Assembly: GCF_035294505.1 (NCBI RefSeq)
Contig: NZ_DATGKU010000091.1
Coordinates: 1-12,196, forward strand
Length of the DNA: 12,196 nucleotides
Direction of reading: 5' to 3'
From: Chthonomonas sp035294505
GTDB taxonomy: Bacteria; Armatimonadota; Chthonomonadetes; Chthonomonadales; Chthonomonadaceae
Both the position numbers and the translations under genes were made by a program. The notes under the pieces were generated by a model. That model did not search any database and was not told where the DNA came from. It was given only the letters and a program-made list of their open reading frames with translations. Below, one piece after another: positions 5,814 to 12,196 of this stretch (positions are counted from its first letter, which is position 1; the number at the start of each line of letters is the position of its first letter).

Positions 5814-6836
5814 ATGCTTAGAGTAGCCTTGGTTGGTTGTGGGGTCATTGCCCCCCAGCATATTACTGCTTTCGCCAAACAGCAGGAGCGCGCGAGCCTT
5901 GTGGCCTTTTGCGACCTCGACAGAGAGAAGGCGGAGCATGCCCGACTCCTTTATGAACAGCGGCTAGGCCGGGCAAGCCAAAGCCGAATCTTCACCTCCT
6001 ACAATGAGGTTTTAGAAGAGGACACGATAGATGCGGTAGACCTTTGCCTGCCCCATCATCTTCATGCGGAATATGCTATTGCGGCCGCGAGGGCCGGCAA
6101 GCATATTTTATGTGAAAAGCCTCTGGCTAACACCTTAGAGGACTGCGATCGCATGATCGCCGCCGCTAAAGAGGCCAACGTGGTGCTGTTCCACGGAGAA
6201 AACATGCGGCTTGATCCGGTAGTGAATCGGGCGGCGGAGATCGTGCGTGAGGGACGAATAGGCACCATCACCGGTTTACAGCAGACCTACGCACACTGGC
6301 AGCCGGAGGCTATGAACCGCGGCTGGCGCGCGCGACCGGAAGAGGCGGGCGGAGGCCAGCTGATGGATGCGGCGATACACCATGTGGACATCCTCCGTCA
6401 CATCGGTGGCGAGATCGTGCAGGTGCAAGCGATGACCACACAGCATCGCCCGGAGCTGGGGCCTCAAAGCGAGGACACCGGTGTGCTGAACTTTCGTTTT
6501 CAACGAGGGCACCTTGGGCAGCTTTTTGCCGGGCATGCCACGCGCAATCGCGGCGGCTCTCCTCTTCTGACGGTTTTCGGCACCGAGGGCAGCCTCACGT
6601 TGGAAGCGTTTTGGCCAAGACGGGGGTTGGTGTGGTTCCCTGCCAACAACGAACCTCAGGTGCTTATCGAGAATCATCATTGGCAGGAGAGCTTTGATGC
6701 CGAGGTGGCTCACTTTCTAGATGTGCTTTTAGAGGGCGTTCCCTTACGGGCGACGCCGGAGGAGGGGCGCAGGAACGTGCAGATTATTTTGGCAGCCTAC
6801 GAGTCGGCGCGGACGGGGCAATTGGTCGAGGTATAG
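5814..6836 (+). CDS. Gfo/Idh/MocA-family NAD(P)-dependent oxidoreductase
   Basis: The 340-residue product has the usual family length. The N-terminal Rossmann fold carries VALVGCGVIA (4-13, G-x-G-x-x-A type), an acidic residue after the second strand (CDLD, 33-36) that favours NAD(H), and the signature CEKPLA (100-105) with the conserved Lys 102. The C-terminal alpha/beta domain includes the GGGQLMDAAIHHVDIL segment (179-194) holding the Asp and His residues that act in catalysis in this family. Members oxidise or reduce sugars, inositols and their derivatives; the substrate cannot be read from the sequence. AAGGGA (5802-5807) lies 6 bases before the ATG. It has its own promoter and leader, and converges with the next gene with only a 10-base gap. 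NanE in the opposing cluster hints at an amino-sugar context, which is weak evidence. Confidence 0.88.
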   Translation: MLRVALVGCGVIAPQHITAFAKQQERASLVAFCDLDREKAEHARLLYEQRLGRASQSRIFTSYNEVLEEDTIDAVDLCLPHHLHAEYAIAAARAGKHILCEKPLANTLEDCDRMIAAAKEANVVLFHGENMRLDPVVNRAAEIVREGRIGTITGLQQTYAHWQPEAMNRGWRARPEEAGGGQLMDAAIHHVDILRHIGGEIVQVQAMTTQHRPELGPQSEDTGVLNFRFQRGHLGQLFAGHATRNRGGSPLLTVFGTEGSLTLEAFWPRRGLVWFPANNEPQVLIENHHWQESFDAEVAHFLDVLLEGVPLRATPEEGRRNVQIILAAYESARTGQLVEV

Positions 6837-6846
6837 CCTTGAAGGG

Positions 6847-7932
6847 CTAGCGCTGTGCCGGTGGCAGCACGGTTAGGGTTAAGTCGGCTCGGTTGCGACT
6901 GCACACCAAAAGCGGGTTATAAAGATAAGGCTTGTGCGGGTCCCAAAGCCCGGCTCGGAGGATGTTGTGTTCCACATCGGGGCGACGTCCGGGGTGCTGC
7001 TCGTCGGCGCCGTAGGCAAGAATGCTGATCGTTTGATCGTTCACAGGAAACCGTTTATCCACCTTGAACTCGCCCTCGTACCAACCGTCTCCTTTAGGGT
7101 AGAGCTGCCAGATGAGACCGTTGCGGTTATCGCGTGCCACAACCACAATGGCGACTTTGGGCACCGATGGAGTGGGGAGTAGGGCCTCGATGCGCACCGT
7201 TTGGCCGTAGGCGGCTAGGCTTGGAGAGAGACGAGCCTCCGTGAAGACGAGATAGTTCGAGTCGGCACGAGAAGGCTCTTGAGTGTTCAAAGAGGCCAGT
7301 TGCACGGGATCGACCCAGGCTACGGTCGCCTTCTGCGTTCGGCCGGCCACATGAAAGGTATCCTCTTCCATCCAGTAGATGCTTGTGGGGCCGGCAAGGT
7401 CTTTGTGCCCGGGTGCAATGACCTTCAGCATCAGGACACCAGGTTGCTTTCGCTTCGGTTGTTGTTGGGCGAGCGTCTGTTTGTCTGTAGAGAGAGCGAA
7501 GAGGGTTTCATCCACCACGCCGGCGCCAACCGCAATGCCGCCTTTCGTGAGGGGGTTGGGGGTAGCCGCGGCCACACCGGCTGCGGCGGCGTGCACACCG
7601 GCACGCAATGGGTTTGCGATAAAGTCGAAAAGCCCTCCAACAAGATGACCGGCGGTATCAAACACTTGCGCCAAAAACGTTTGGCTATGATGTTGGGGAA
7701 GGTGGAGAGCGCTTACCGGAAGAGCGAGGAGGTAGTTGCCGTTATCGTCGGTATGCGCGTAGTCCACCACCTGATTTCGGTCGTTAAACACGGCCACAAG
7801 CGCGTTGGAGAGAGGCCGCCCGTCGGCATCGGTAACTTGGCCGGAGACATAGACCACATCGGCGGCCGTTGCTGCCAGACTTCCAACAAGTAGAAGGATT
7901 ATCGTGGCCAGGATGGCGAAAAAGGGTTTCAC
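6847..7932 (-). CDS. Secreted protein with carboxypeptidase-regulatory-like N-terminal domain
   Basis: From GTG 7932 the product is 361 residues. It opens with a signal peptide (MKPFFAILATIILLLVGSLA, cleavage after ATAA near residue 24). A small beta-sandwich follows at about 27-72 (VSGQVTDADGRPLSNALV, then TDDNGNYLL), the pattern of carboxypeptidase-regulatory-like domains. Next come an Ala/Gly-rich weakly hydrophobic region (about 108-145), a Lys/Gln-rich spacer and a C-terminal region of beta character with YLVFTEARLSP, VRIEALLP and WYEGEFKVD, which may be a second beta-sandwich. The function is not recognised. I chose GTG 7932 because it overlaps the upstream stop as GTGA, with GAGGTG five bases before it. 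GTG 7938 would add only two residues. It is translationally coupled to the VKOR-DsbA gene, yet I see only one Cys after the signal, so it is not an obvious disulfide substrate. Confidence 0.75.
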   Translation of the reverse strand: MKPFFAILATIILLLVGSLAATAADVVYVSGQVTDADGRPLSNALVAVFNDRNQVVDYAHTDDNGNYLLALPVSALHLPQHHSQTFLAQVFDTAGHLVGGLFDFIANPLRAGVHAAAAGVAAATPNPLTKGGIAVGAGVVDETLFALSTDKQTLAQQQPKRKQPGVLMLKVIAPGHKDLAGPTSIYWMEEDTFHVAGRTQKATVAWVDPVQLASLNTQEPSRADSNYLVFTEARLSPSLAAYGQTVRIEALLPTPSVPKVAIVVVARDNRNGLIWQLYPKGDGWYEGEFKVDKRFPVNDQTISILAYGADEQHPGRRPDVEHNILRAGLWDPHKPYLYNPLLVCSRNRADLTLTVLPPAQR

Positions 7933-9206
7933 TTCCACACCTCGTTATTTGGCTCTTTGAGAAGTTTTTCAAATTCGTCAATTCCTATAAACGAGTAGAT
8001 ATGGTCGGGTGTGATGAGGAAGAAGGTTGGTGTGGAGTTAACTCGAGCCTGAAGGCCATCTGCGTAATCCTGGCGCACCCGTTGGATGATGGCGGGGCTG
8101 TTCATATCGGCAGTAAACTTTTGGACATCCATGCCGAGGCTTCTGGCAAAATCGGCGAACTGGCTTGGGGAGAAGCCCGGCGCCTGCATAACGGCCTGGT
8201 TTTTAAAGAGTAGGTCATGGTACTGCCAGAACTTTCCTTGCAGGGCTGCGGCCTCCGCCGCTTGGGCTGCCAGGCCAGAATAGGTGAAATGGAGAACGGT
8301 GTCTAGGCCAAGCGGAAAGTTGCGAAAGACGAGGCAGATATCGGGATGGGATTTCAGCAGGCCGGGCAACGCCTGGGCCGCCTCGGCGCAGTGCGGGCAG
8401 TTATAATCGGCGAACTCCACCAAGGTATATTTTGCTTTTGGGTTGCCGTAGATGTGCGCCCCGGGGCGAACGAGAATGGAGCGCATGTTGATCGAGTGCT
8501 GAACGGGGCCGGTATAGATGCTGCCCAACATGGCTACGATACCTGGGACGTAGATGAAGCCCAAAAGCACCAAAATGAAGCCCAGCACCAGCGCCAACAT
8601 TTTCTGTTCGCTGTTTAGTGGACGGCCTTGTTGCACATAGTCGTACCAGGCGATGCCGGCCAGAACGGTTACGGTGAGGGCAGAGGTAAAGCAGTAAGGG
8701 CAGAAGGAATGTTGAACGAAGATCGCGATATATTGAAGCCACCAGGAGATGCAAAAGCCCAAGGTAGTCAGTATCCAGATGAGGCGATCATAGAAAAGCA
8801 GACGCGAGAGATCGCCGGGGCTTAGGGCGGTTTTCCAGTCGGGGACGGTGGGGAGGGAAACTGTTCGGACTTGCGATAGAGCCGACGCTGTTTCCGTAGC
8901 GGCGCCTACCGGGGCCATGGCCGGTTCGGGAAGAGAGGCCGGCATGGCTTCCGCAGTGGGCAGCAGTTTTCTGCGAAGAAGGGCTAGCGCGAAAACAAGC
9001 AGATACATGCCCAACCCAAACGCTGCAGTAGGTATCGGCCCTAAATGGGAATAGGGGCCGTGAAGAATCTCCGTGCATCCTGCCCCCTTTATGCTGCACG
9101 GCAGCGGTGCCGAGGGCATGAAATGGGTGAGCGTTAGATAGCCCGCTAGAAGAATGCCGAAGGCAGAGAGTACTAAGGTAATGTTGTTCGTGAGAATACG
9201 TTTCAT
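7929..9206 (-). CDS. VKOR-DsbA fusion, periplasmic disulfide-bond formation protein
   Basis: The 425-residue membrane protein joins two halves of a disulfide-forming pathway. The VKOR half (about 1-225) has five likely membrane helices (about 10-28, 58-78, 139-160, 171-190, 203-222), the loop cysteines C37 and C44, the conserved Ser in HLGPIP, and the quinone-reducing C169-P-Y-C172. The DsbA/thioredoxin-like half (about 245-425) has C270-P-H-C273, the DsbA-type inserted helices and the cis-Pro loop T392-P393. By family knowledge, the DsbA part oxidises exported proteins and the VKOR part reoxidises it, passing electrons to quinone. An Ala/Pro-rich insert of about 55 residues (81-135) between helices 2 and 3 is unusual and would be cytoplasmic. 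GAGGT lies close (about 5 bases) to the ATG. The gene lies 55 bases after the DinB-like gene and overlaps the next gene by four bases. Confidence 0.9.
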   Translation of the reverse strand: MKRILTNNITLVLSAFGILLAGYLTLTHFMPSAPLPCSIKGAGCTEILHGPYSHLGPIPTAAFGLGMYLLVFALALLRRKLLPTAEAMPASLPEPAMAPVGAATETASALSQVRTVSLPTVPDWKTALSPGDLSRLLFYDRLIWILTTLGFCISWWLQYIAIFVQHSFCPYCFTSALTVTVLAGIAWYDYVQQGRPLNSEQKMLALVLGFILVLLGFIYVPGIVAMLGSIYTGPVQHSINMRSILVRPGAHIYGNPKAKYTLVEFADYNCPHCAEAAQALPGLLKSHPDICLVFRNFPLGLDTVLHFTYSGLAAQAAEAAALQGKFWQYHDLLFKNQAVMQAPGFSPSQFADFARSLGMDVQKFTADMNSPAIIQRVRQDYADGLQARVNSTPTFFLITPDHIYSFIGIDEFEKLLKEPNNEVWK

Positions 9207-9261
9207 AACGACCTCATTCAGGGTTAAATAGGCCTACAAAGCCTCTTTGTTCTTTTACGCA

Positions 9262-9759
9262 TTAGGATGTAACTTTTTCCGCACGAAGGTGTTGGCGAAG
9301 ATACTCTATTTGGGATGCGTGTTGAACATCGTGCAGCATGATCTCCGAGATAACTCTAGACAACGGAAGAGGGTTCTCATCGAAGAAAAAGCAGTTGCGT
9401 TCGATGTCGGATTCCTGCAGTTGCTCCAGTTGGTCACACCATGCGGCGCCTACCTCTCGATACCAGCTACAGATTTCGGGCCAGGAGATGGATGGCGGTG
9501 GTAGGATTTCCGGATGTTCCATCGGAGAGACGGCCTCCTCTCCACGCAGCAGGGGCAGCGAAGCCTGTTTCCAAGCGGCCACATGATAGACGATGCCCGC
9601 GATGGAGCCATCTTGGCCAATGCCCCAGGTCTGTCCCGGCCAATGGGGATGCTTGTGGTAGAGGGCCTCCTGCGGGGTAATGGCCTCTATCTCCCTCAAG
9701 AAGCTTTGATACGCCTCTCTCGATTGCGACTTCAAGAAAGCTAGTAGACTTTGCGCCAT
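9262..9759 (-). CDS. DinB-like (DinB/YfiT family) four-helix metal-binding protein
   Basis: The 165-residue product matches the DinB-like fold: four long helices and a metal-binding triad. The visible ligands are H59 in IVYHVAAWK and H143 and H147 in MLHDVQHASQIEYLR, spaced as in the family. DinB-like proteins are diverse; some are thiol (bacillithiol or mycothiol) transferases or hydrolases and many have no known role. The end of the first helix contains a segment rich in His and Trp (YHKHPHWPG). GGGAGAA about six bases before the ATG supports the start. It sits between nanE (42 bases upstream) and the VKOR-DsbA gene (55 bases downstream) on one strand, so it is probably in the same transcript. 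The substrate is unknown. Confidence 0.8.
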   Translation of the reverse strand: MAQSLLAFLKSQSREAYQSFLREIEAITPQEALYHKHPHWPGQTWGIGQDGSIAGIVYHVAAWKQASLPLLRGEEAVSPMEHPEILPPPSISWPEICSWYREVGAAWCDQLEQLQESDIERNCFFFDENPLPLSRVISEIMLHDVQHASQIEYLRQHLRAEKVTS

Positions 9760-9801
9760 CTTATTCTCCCATGCAAATTACGAGCGGACACAGAATAAAC
9801 A

Positions 9802-10518
9802 TCACCGGGCACAGGCTTTCATGGCGGCCACATAGTTGGCGGTGACGCGATCGATGGCCGTAATCGCCGTGCCTACAACAACGGCCCAGGCGCCGGCACA
9901 GAGCGCCTCATAGGCCTCCTGTGGAGAGCGGATACGTCCTTCGCAGATAATGGGGCATGAAACCTCTTTGGCAAGTTGAGCGACAAGCTCCAGGTCGGGG
10001 CCGCCCTGTTCTCGCTTATATGCGGTGGAAGCCGTATAGCCACTAAGGGTCGTGGCGACGAGATCGGCGCCGGCCTCTGCTGCCGCCAGCCCCTCCTCAA
10101 AGGTGGAAATGTCGGCCATTGCCAGAGCGCCCAACTCGTTCTGAATGAAGTGGAGAATCTCCTGCCAAGTATGGCCATGGGGGCGTGGGCGGGAGGTGGC
10201 ATCGAAGGCGATAATGGCTGGTGAGGGGGTACAGCACGAGAAGACCTCCTGCGCCGCTTGCGGTGTGGGGGTAATATAGACCTCGAAATCGGGGTGTGTT
10301 TGCTTGTAAATGGCAATAATCGGCACGGAGACGTGTTCGGAAATGGCGGCGATGTTGGCCGGCCCGTTTGCCCGTATGCCCACGGCCCCGCCTTGCTCCG
10401 CTGCCGCCGCGAGGGCGGCAAGCACCTGGGGATGGCCGAGGGGAGTGGATGGATCGGCTTGGCAAGAGACGATGAGGCCCCCTTTCAGGCGCTGAAGGAG
10501 TTGTTGTTTGGCTGTCAT
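9802..10518 (-). CDS. nanE: N-acetylmannosamine-6-phosphate 2-epimerase
   Basis: NanE converts ManNAc-6-phosphate to GlcNAc-6-phosphate in sialic acid and ManNAc catabolism. The 238-residue product has the normal length and the full set of family motifs on a TIM barrel: GGLIVSCQA (13-21), GAVGIRANG (44-52), IIAIYK (67-72), IIAFDATSRPRP (102-113), ADIST (135-139), GADLVATTLSGYT (150-162), CPIICEGRI (188-196) and AVVVGTAIT (212-220). The catalytic Lys and Glu of the family correspond to K72 and E193. The ribosome site before the ATG is poor (A-rich, no GG), so translation may be weak or the start less certain. It is the first gene of the minus-strand cluster and is divergent from the Spy-like gene. 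No sialate lyase, ManNAc kinase or transporter is seen here. Confidence 0.92.
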   Translation of the reverse strand: MTAKQQLLQRLKGGLIVSCQADPSTPLGHPQVLAALAAAAEQGGAVGIRANGPANIAAISEHVSVPIIAIYKQTHPDFEVYITPTPQAAQEVFSCCTPSPAIIAFDATSRPRPHGHTWQEILHFIQNELGALAMADISTFEEGLAAAEAGADLVATTLSGYTASTAYKREQGGPDLELVAQLAKEVSCPIICEGRIRSPQEAYEALCAGAWAVVVGTAITAIDRVTANYVAAMKACAR

Positions 10519-10608
10519 CTTTTTTCGTGCTTGATGCGCTACACTCTTATATTAGGCAAGGCTGTAACCGTGCCGTGGGCATTACGTCTTATTTGTAAGG
10601 AGGGAAAA
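10519..10608. promoter_or_regulatory. Divergent promoter region of nanE and the Spy-like gene
   Basis: These 90 bases separate two divergent starts and must hold both promoters. The minus strand has overlapping -10-like sequences (TAATATAAG, about 10546-10554), about 30 bases from the nanE ATG. No good -35 matches could be found for either direction. Confidence 0.35.
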
Positions 10609-11271
10609 ATGCGTTCTTATTCTACCCGAATAGGGCGGTTATTGTTAGGATTGTGTTGGCTATGTGGTTTCGCCCTGTTAGGAGGGTGCCCATGGGCTAG
10701 GGCGGATGCAAGGGGGCAGCATGCGCAGGGCAGCACGGTGGAGGCAGATGCGTTGATGCGCCAGATGCAGGAGATCGCTTGTTTGCAACTGATCACCCCG
10801 CTTCATTTAACCGACGCGCAGCTTACCAAAATCGAGGCCATTCTTGAGGAGACCATCAAAGACTACGATAAACAGATGAAGGCCGTGGCAGCCAAGTATT
10901 TTGCCGATCTGGTGCCTAAGATTGAGGCGGCGCATCAGGCAGCGCTTCTCGGCAAGCAGCCACCAGATGATCTACAGCAGAAGTTTGATGATGCGTTAAA
11001 CGCCGTGTTAAAGGAGCGCGATGTGATCAACAACAAGAATATTGCCGCGGTTTCCAATAGCGTTCGACCTCTGTTGACCGACGATCAAATAAGAACGGCC
11101 GTCAAGCTAGCTCATACTATTCCTGGATTCAACAAACAGCAGGGCACAGACGCACAGTGGTTCAACTTGTGGGTTGCCACCGCATTACTTGACTACGACC
11201 GCATCGTGCCTCTCTTGAAGGAGTTGCAAAAGGCACAGGCGGCAGCCGGGACGACGAACACGGGCAAATAG
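10609..11271 (+). CDS. Exported helical protein with two LTxxQ-type motifs (Spy/CpxP-like)
   Basis: From ATG 10609 the product is 220 residues; AAGGAGGG five bases upstream fixes this start, although the frame is open much further upstream. The N-terminus is basic then hydrophobic (GRLLLGLCWLCGFALLGGC), with a possible lipobox LGGC at 24-27 or signal peptidase I cleavage after RADA. The rest is predicted helical, rich in Ala, Gln, Lys and Asp. It contains LTDAQ (67-71) and LTDDQ (156-160), the paired LTxxQ signature of periplasmic Spy/CpxP proteins, which form cradle-shaped dimers and bind unfolded proteins. The helices between the motifs are about 85 residues apart and the protein is longer than E. 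coli Spy, so homology is a suggestion, not certain. The gene ends before a strong terminator and is convergent with trxA. Confidence 0.7.
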   Translation: MRSYSTRIGRLLLGLCWLCGFALLGGCPWARADARGQHAQGSTVEADALMRQMQEIACLQLITPLHLTDAQLTKIEAILEETIKDYDKQMKAVAAKYFADLVPKIEAAHQAALLGKQPPDDLQQKFDDALNAVLKERDVINNKNIAAVSNSVRPLLTDDQIRTAVKLAHTIPGFNKQQGTDAQWFNLWVATALLDYDRIVPLLKELQKAQAAAGTTNTGK

Positions 11272-11285
11272 GCCACTTTTCATTC

Positions 11286-11323
11286 GACCGCCGATGATCG
11301 AGAGGTTTCGACCATCGGCGGTC
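11286..11323 (+). terminator. Intrinsic terminator of the Spy-like gene
   Basis: GACCGCCGATG (11286-11296) and CATCGGCGGTC (11313-11323) form a perfect 11-pair stem. The loop contains a further TCGA/TCGA pairing. TTTC follows on the plus strand. It lies between convergent genes and may also stop trxA transcripts, though no T-run follows on the minus strand. Confidence 0.75.
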
Positions 11324-11342
11324 TTTCACCGTGTGGGAAGCG

Positions 11343-11666
11343 TTATAACAGCGCTTCTAGCTTGCGGGCGAGGGTGTCTTTCGAGGTGGTGCCGATCCAC
11401 TGATCCACAACCTTCCCGTTTTTGAAAAAGAGAAGCGTTGGGATTTGGAGAATGTTGTACTTTTCGGCGATCTCTCTTTCCTCGTCTACGTTCACCTTAA
11501 AGACTTTGGCTTTGCCCGCATATTCCTGGGCAAGCGCTTCCACGTGGGGGGCGATGAGCCGGCATGGATTGCACCATTCTGCCCAGAAATCTATTACAAC
11601 CGGTACATTAGAGTTGATGACTTCCGCCTCGAACTCGGAGGCGGTAAGGGGGCGAGCGTGACTCAT
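11343..11666 (-). CDS. trxA: Thioredoxin with atypical CNPC active site
   Basis: The 107-residue product is a complete small thioredoxin with no signal peptide, so it is cytoplasmic. It keeps VVIDFWAEWC (23-32) with the buried Asp 26, the active site C32-N33-P34-C35, the KVNVDEE segment (57-63) and the cis-Pro in QIPTLLFF (P76). Thioredoxins reduce protein disulfides using thioredoxin reductase. Almost all housekeeping members have C-G-P-C; here the Gly codon is replaced by AAT (Asn). Changes at this position alter redox potential and partner choice in studied thioredoxins, so this may not be the main thioredoxin. TAGGAGT about eight bases before the ATG supports the start. It lies downstream of the csp terminator, so it probably has its own promoter, which I could not place. 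Confidence 0.9.
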   Translation of the reverse strand: MSHARPLTASEFEAEVINSNVPVVIDFWAEWCNPCRLIAPHVEALAQEYAGKAKVFKVNVDEEREIAEKYNILQIPTLLFFKNGKVVDQWIGTTSKDTLARKLEALL

Positions 11667-11688
11667 AGAGTTGACTCCTAACCGTTAA

Positions 11689-11703
11689 GAGGTCATGAAC
11701 CTC
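11689..11703. promoter_or_regulatory. Small dyad in the trxA leader
   Basis: GAGGT (11689-11693) and ACCTC (11699-11703) form an inverted repeat around CATGA, 23 to 37 bases upstream of the trxA start codon. It might be an operator or a leader hairpin, but it is short enough to be chance. Confidence 0.2.
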
Positions 11704-11728
11704 CGTCTAAAGTAGATTGGGATACAAA

Positions 11729-11768
11729 ATCGTTGCGAGAGAGGCAGGACTAGACCCCTCGCAACGAT
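11729..11768 (-). terminator. Intrinsic terminator of the cold-shock gene
   Basis: On the minus strand ATCGTTGCGAG and CTCGCAACGAT (plus-strand 11758-11768 and 11729-11739) form a perfect 11-pair stem with an 18-base loop. TTTTG follows directly. It closes the csp transcript about 120 bases after its stop codon and separates it from trxA. Confidence 0.8.
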
Positions 11769-11889
11769 CTGCTTCGGATAGCACTTACGAACCACCCTAG
11801 AGAGAAGTTCCTAGAGAAGTTCGCTATCTATCCTGATATTGGGTTTCGGCCAGAGCAGGGGCTATTTCGGGCAGCGAAGGCGTAGGGGC
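11769..11889 (-). other. 3' untranslated region of the cold-shock gene, with short repeats
   Basis: No gene is seen between the csp stop and its terminator. AGAGAAGTTC occurs twice (11801-11810 and 11813-11822) with a 12-base period. They are flanked by GATAGC (11777-11782) and GCTATC (11824-11829), which could pair to enclose them, helped by CGAAC/GTTCG. Confidence 0.4.
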
Positions 11890-12105
11890 TTAGTTTGTGG
11901 GAGTGATGGCGATGACGTTTGCGGCCTGCGGCCCTTTTGCGCCCTCAACGATCTCGAAAGTGACCTCCTGCCCTTCCGAGAGCGTTTTGTAGCCCTCTTG
12001 CTGAATGGCGGAGTAGTGGACGAAAATGTCCTTACCCTCCGGAGTTTCGATGAATCCATATCCCTTAGCGTTGCTGAACCACTTAACACGACCTCTAATT
12101 TGCAT
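11890..12105 (-). CDS. csp: Cold-shock protein (CspA family, single cold-shock domain)
   Basis: From ATG 12105 the product is 71 residues, the standard size for a single cold-shock domain. It carries the RNA-binding motifs RNP1 (KGYGFI, 14-19) and RNP2 (DIFVHY, 26-31), plus the KWF strand at 8-10. These proteins bind single-stranded RNA and DNA and prevent or melt RNA secondary structure. The frame is open upstream to 12183, but AGGAGGA (12111-12117) lies 5 bases before ATG 12105 and the promoter lies inside that extension, so the short form is right. The leader is only about 50 bases, shorter than that of the classical cold-induced cspA, so expression may be constitutive. It has its own terminator. 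Confidence 0.95.
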   Translation of the reverse strand: MQIRGRVKWFSNAKGYGFIETPEGKDIFVHYSAIQQEGYKTLSEGQEVTFEIVEGAKGPQAANVIAITPTN

Positions 12106-12162
12106 ACACGTCCTCCTAAAGAAGGAAACGAATTCCGGTATATGCCCGGTGGTCATCAAAAA

Positions 12163-12191
12163 AGTATAAAGCCTGTATGCCAATTTGTCAA
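12163..12191 (-). promoter_or_regulatory. Sigma-70-type promoter of the cold-shock gene
   Basis: On the minus strand TTGACA (12191-12186) matches the -35 consensus perfectly and TATACT (12168-12163) matches the -10 at five of six positions, spaced 17 bases. The predicted transcript start near 12156 gives a leader of about 50 bases. Confidence 0.85.
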
Positions 12192-12196
12192 GAAGA

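Noticed and set aside
10258..10608. Long N-terminal extension of the Spy-like protein antisense to nanE
   Set aside because: NanE is certain on the other strand. ATG 10609 has an excellent ribosome site and is followed by a signal sequence.
12106..12183. Cold-shock protein with a 26-residue N-terminal extension
   Set aside because: The extension contains the -10 region and transcript start of the gene, and the family protein starts at ATG 12105 with AGGAGGA at 5 bases.

Overview
The window is bacterial DNA of moderately high GC. Its genes are closely packed, use ATG and GTG starts, and mostly have clear Shine-Dalgarno sites. A GloVer-type tandem-repeat secreted protein, a PEP-CTERM-like surface protein and a VKOR-DsbA fusion suggest a diderm, environmental lineage such as Armatimonadota, Acidobacteriota, Planctomycetota or Verrucomicrobiota. 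An Armatimonadota member like Chthonomonas is my best guess, with low confidence. There is no sign of phage, insertion sequences or CRISPR.

Layout. 1-280: 5' part of a minus-strand gene for a membrane-anchored or exported protein, cut by the window edge. 281-640: intergenic. 641-1717 (+): selD, selenophosphate synthetase. Its frame is interrupted at codon 20 by an in-frame TGA exactly where the family has its catalytic Cys or Sec, and a bacterial SECIS-like hairpin follows. I read it as a selenoprotein. 1796-5271 (-): an ECF sigma factor gene, then a 701-residue secreted GloVer-repeat protein, then a 184-residue PEP-CTERM-like protein, possibly one surface-protein locus. 5272-5813: a long intergenic region with an AT-rich dyad, a good plus-strand sigma-70-type promoter and a GC-rich leader of about 220 nt with three hairpins. 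5814-6836 (+): Gfo/Idh/MocA-family oxidoreductase. 6847-10518 (-): a likely four-gene transcript in the order nanE (ManNAc-6-P 2-epimerase), DinB-like protein, VKOR-DsbA fusion, secreted protein with a carboxypeptidase-regulatory-like domain. The last two overlap by GTGA. 10609-11271 (+): exported helical protein with two LTxxQ-type motifs (Spy/CpxP-like), closed by a strong hairpin. 11343-11666 (-): small thioredoxin with an unusual C-N-P-C active site. 11890-12105 (-): cold-shock protein with a near-consensus promoter and its own terminator.

Functional themes are redox and thiol/selenol chemistry (Sec-type SelD, VKOR-DsbA, thioredoxin), cell-envelope or secreted proteins with a dedicated sigma factor, and amino-sugar metabolism (NanE, perhaps the oxidoreductase). 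The strongest single observation is the recoded TGA plus SECIS in selD, which an automatic caller would annotate as a truncated gene starting about 31 codons too late.
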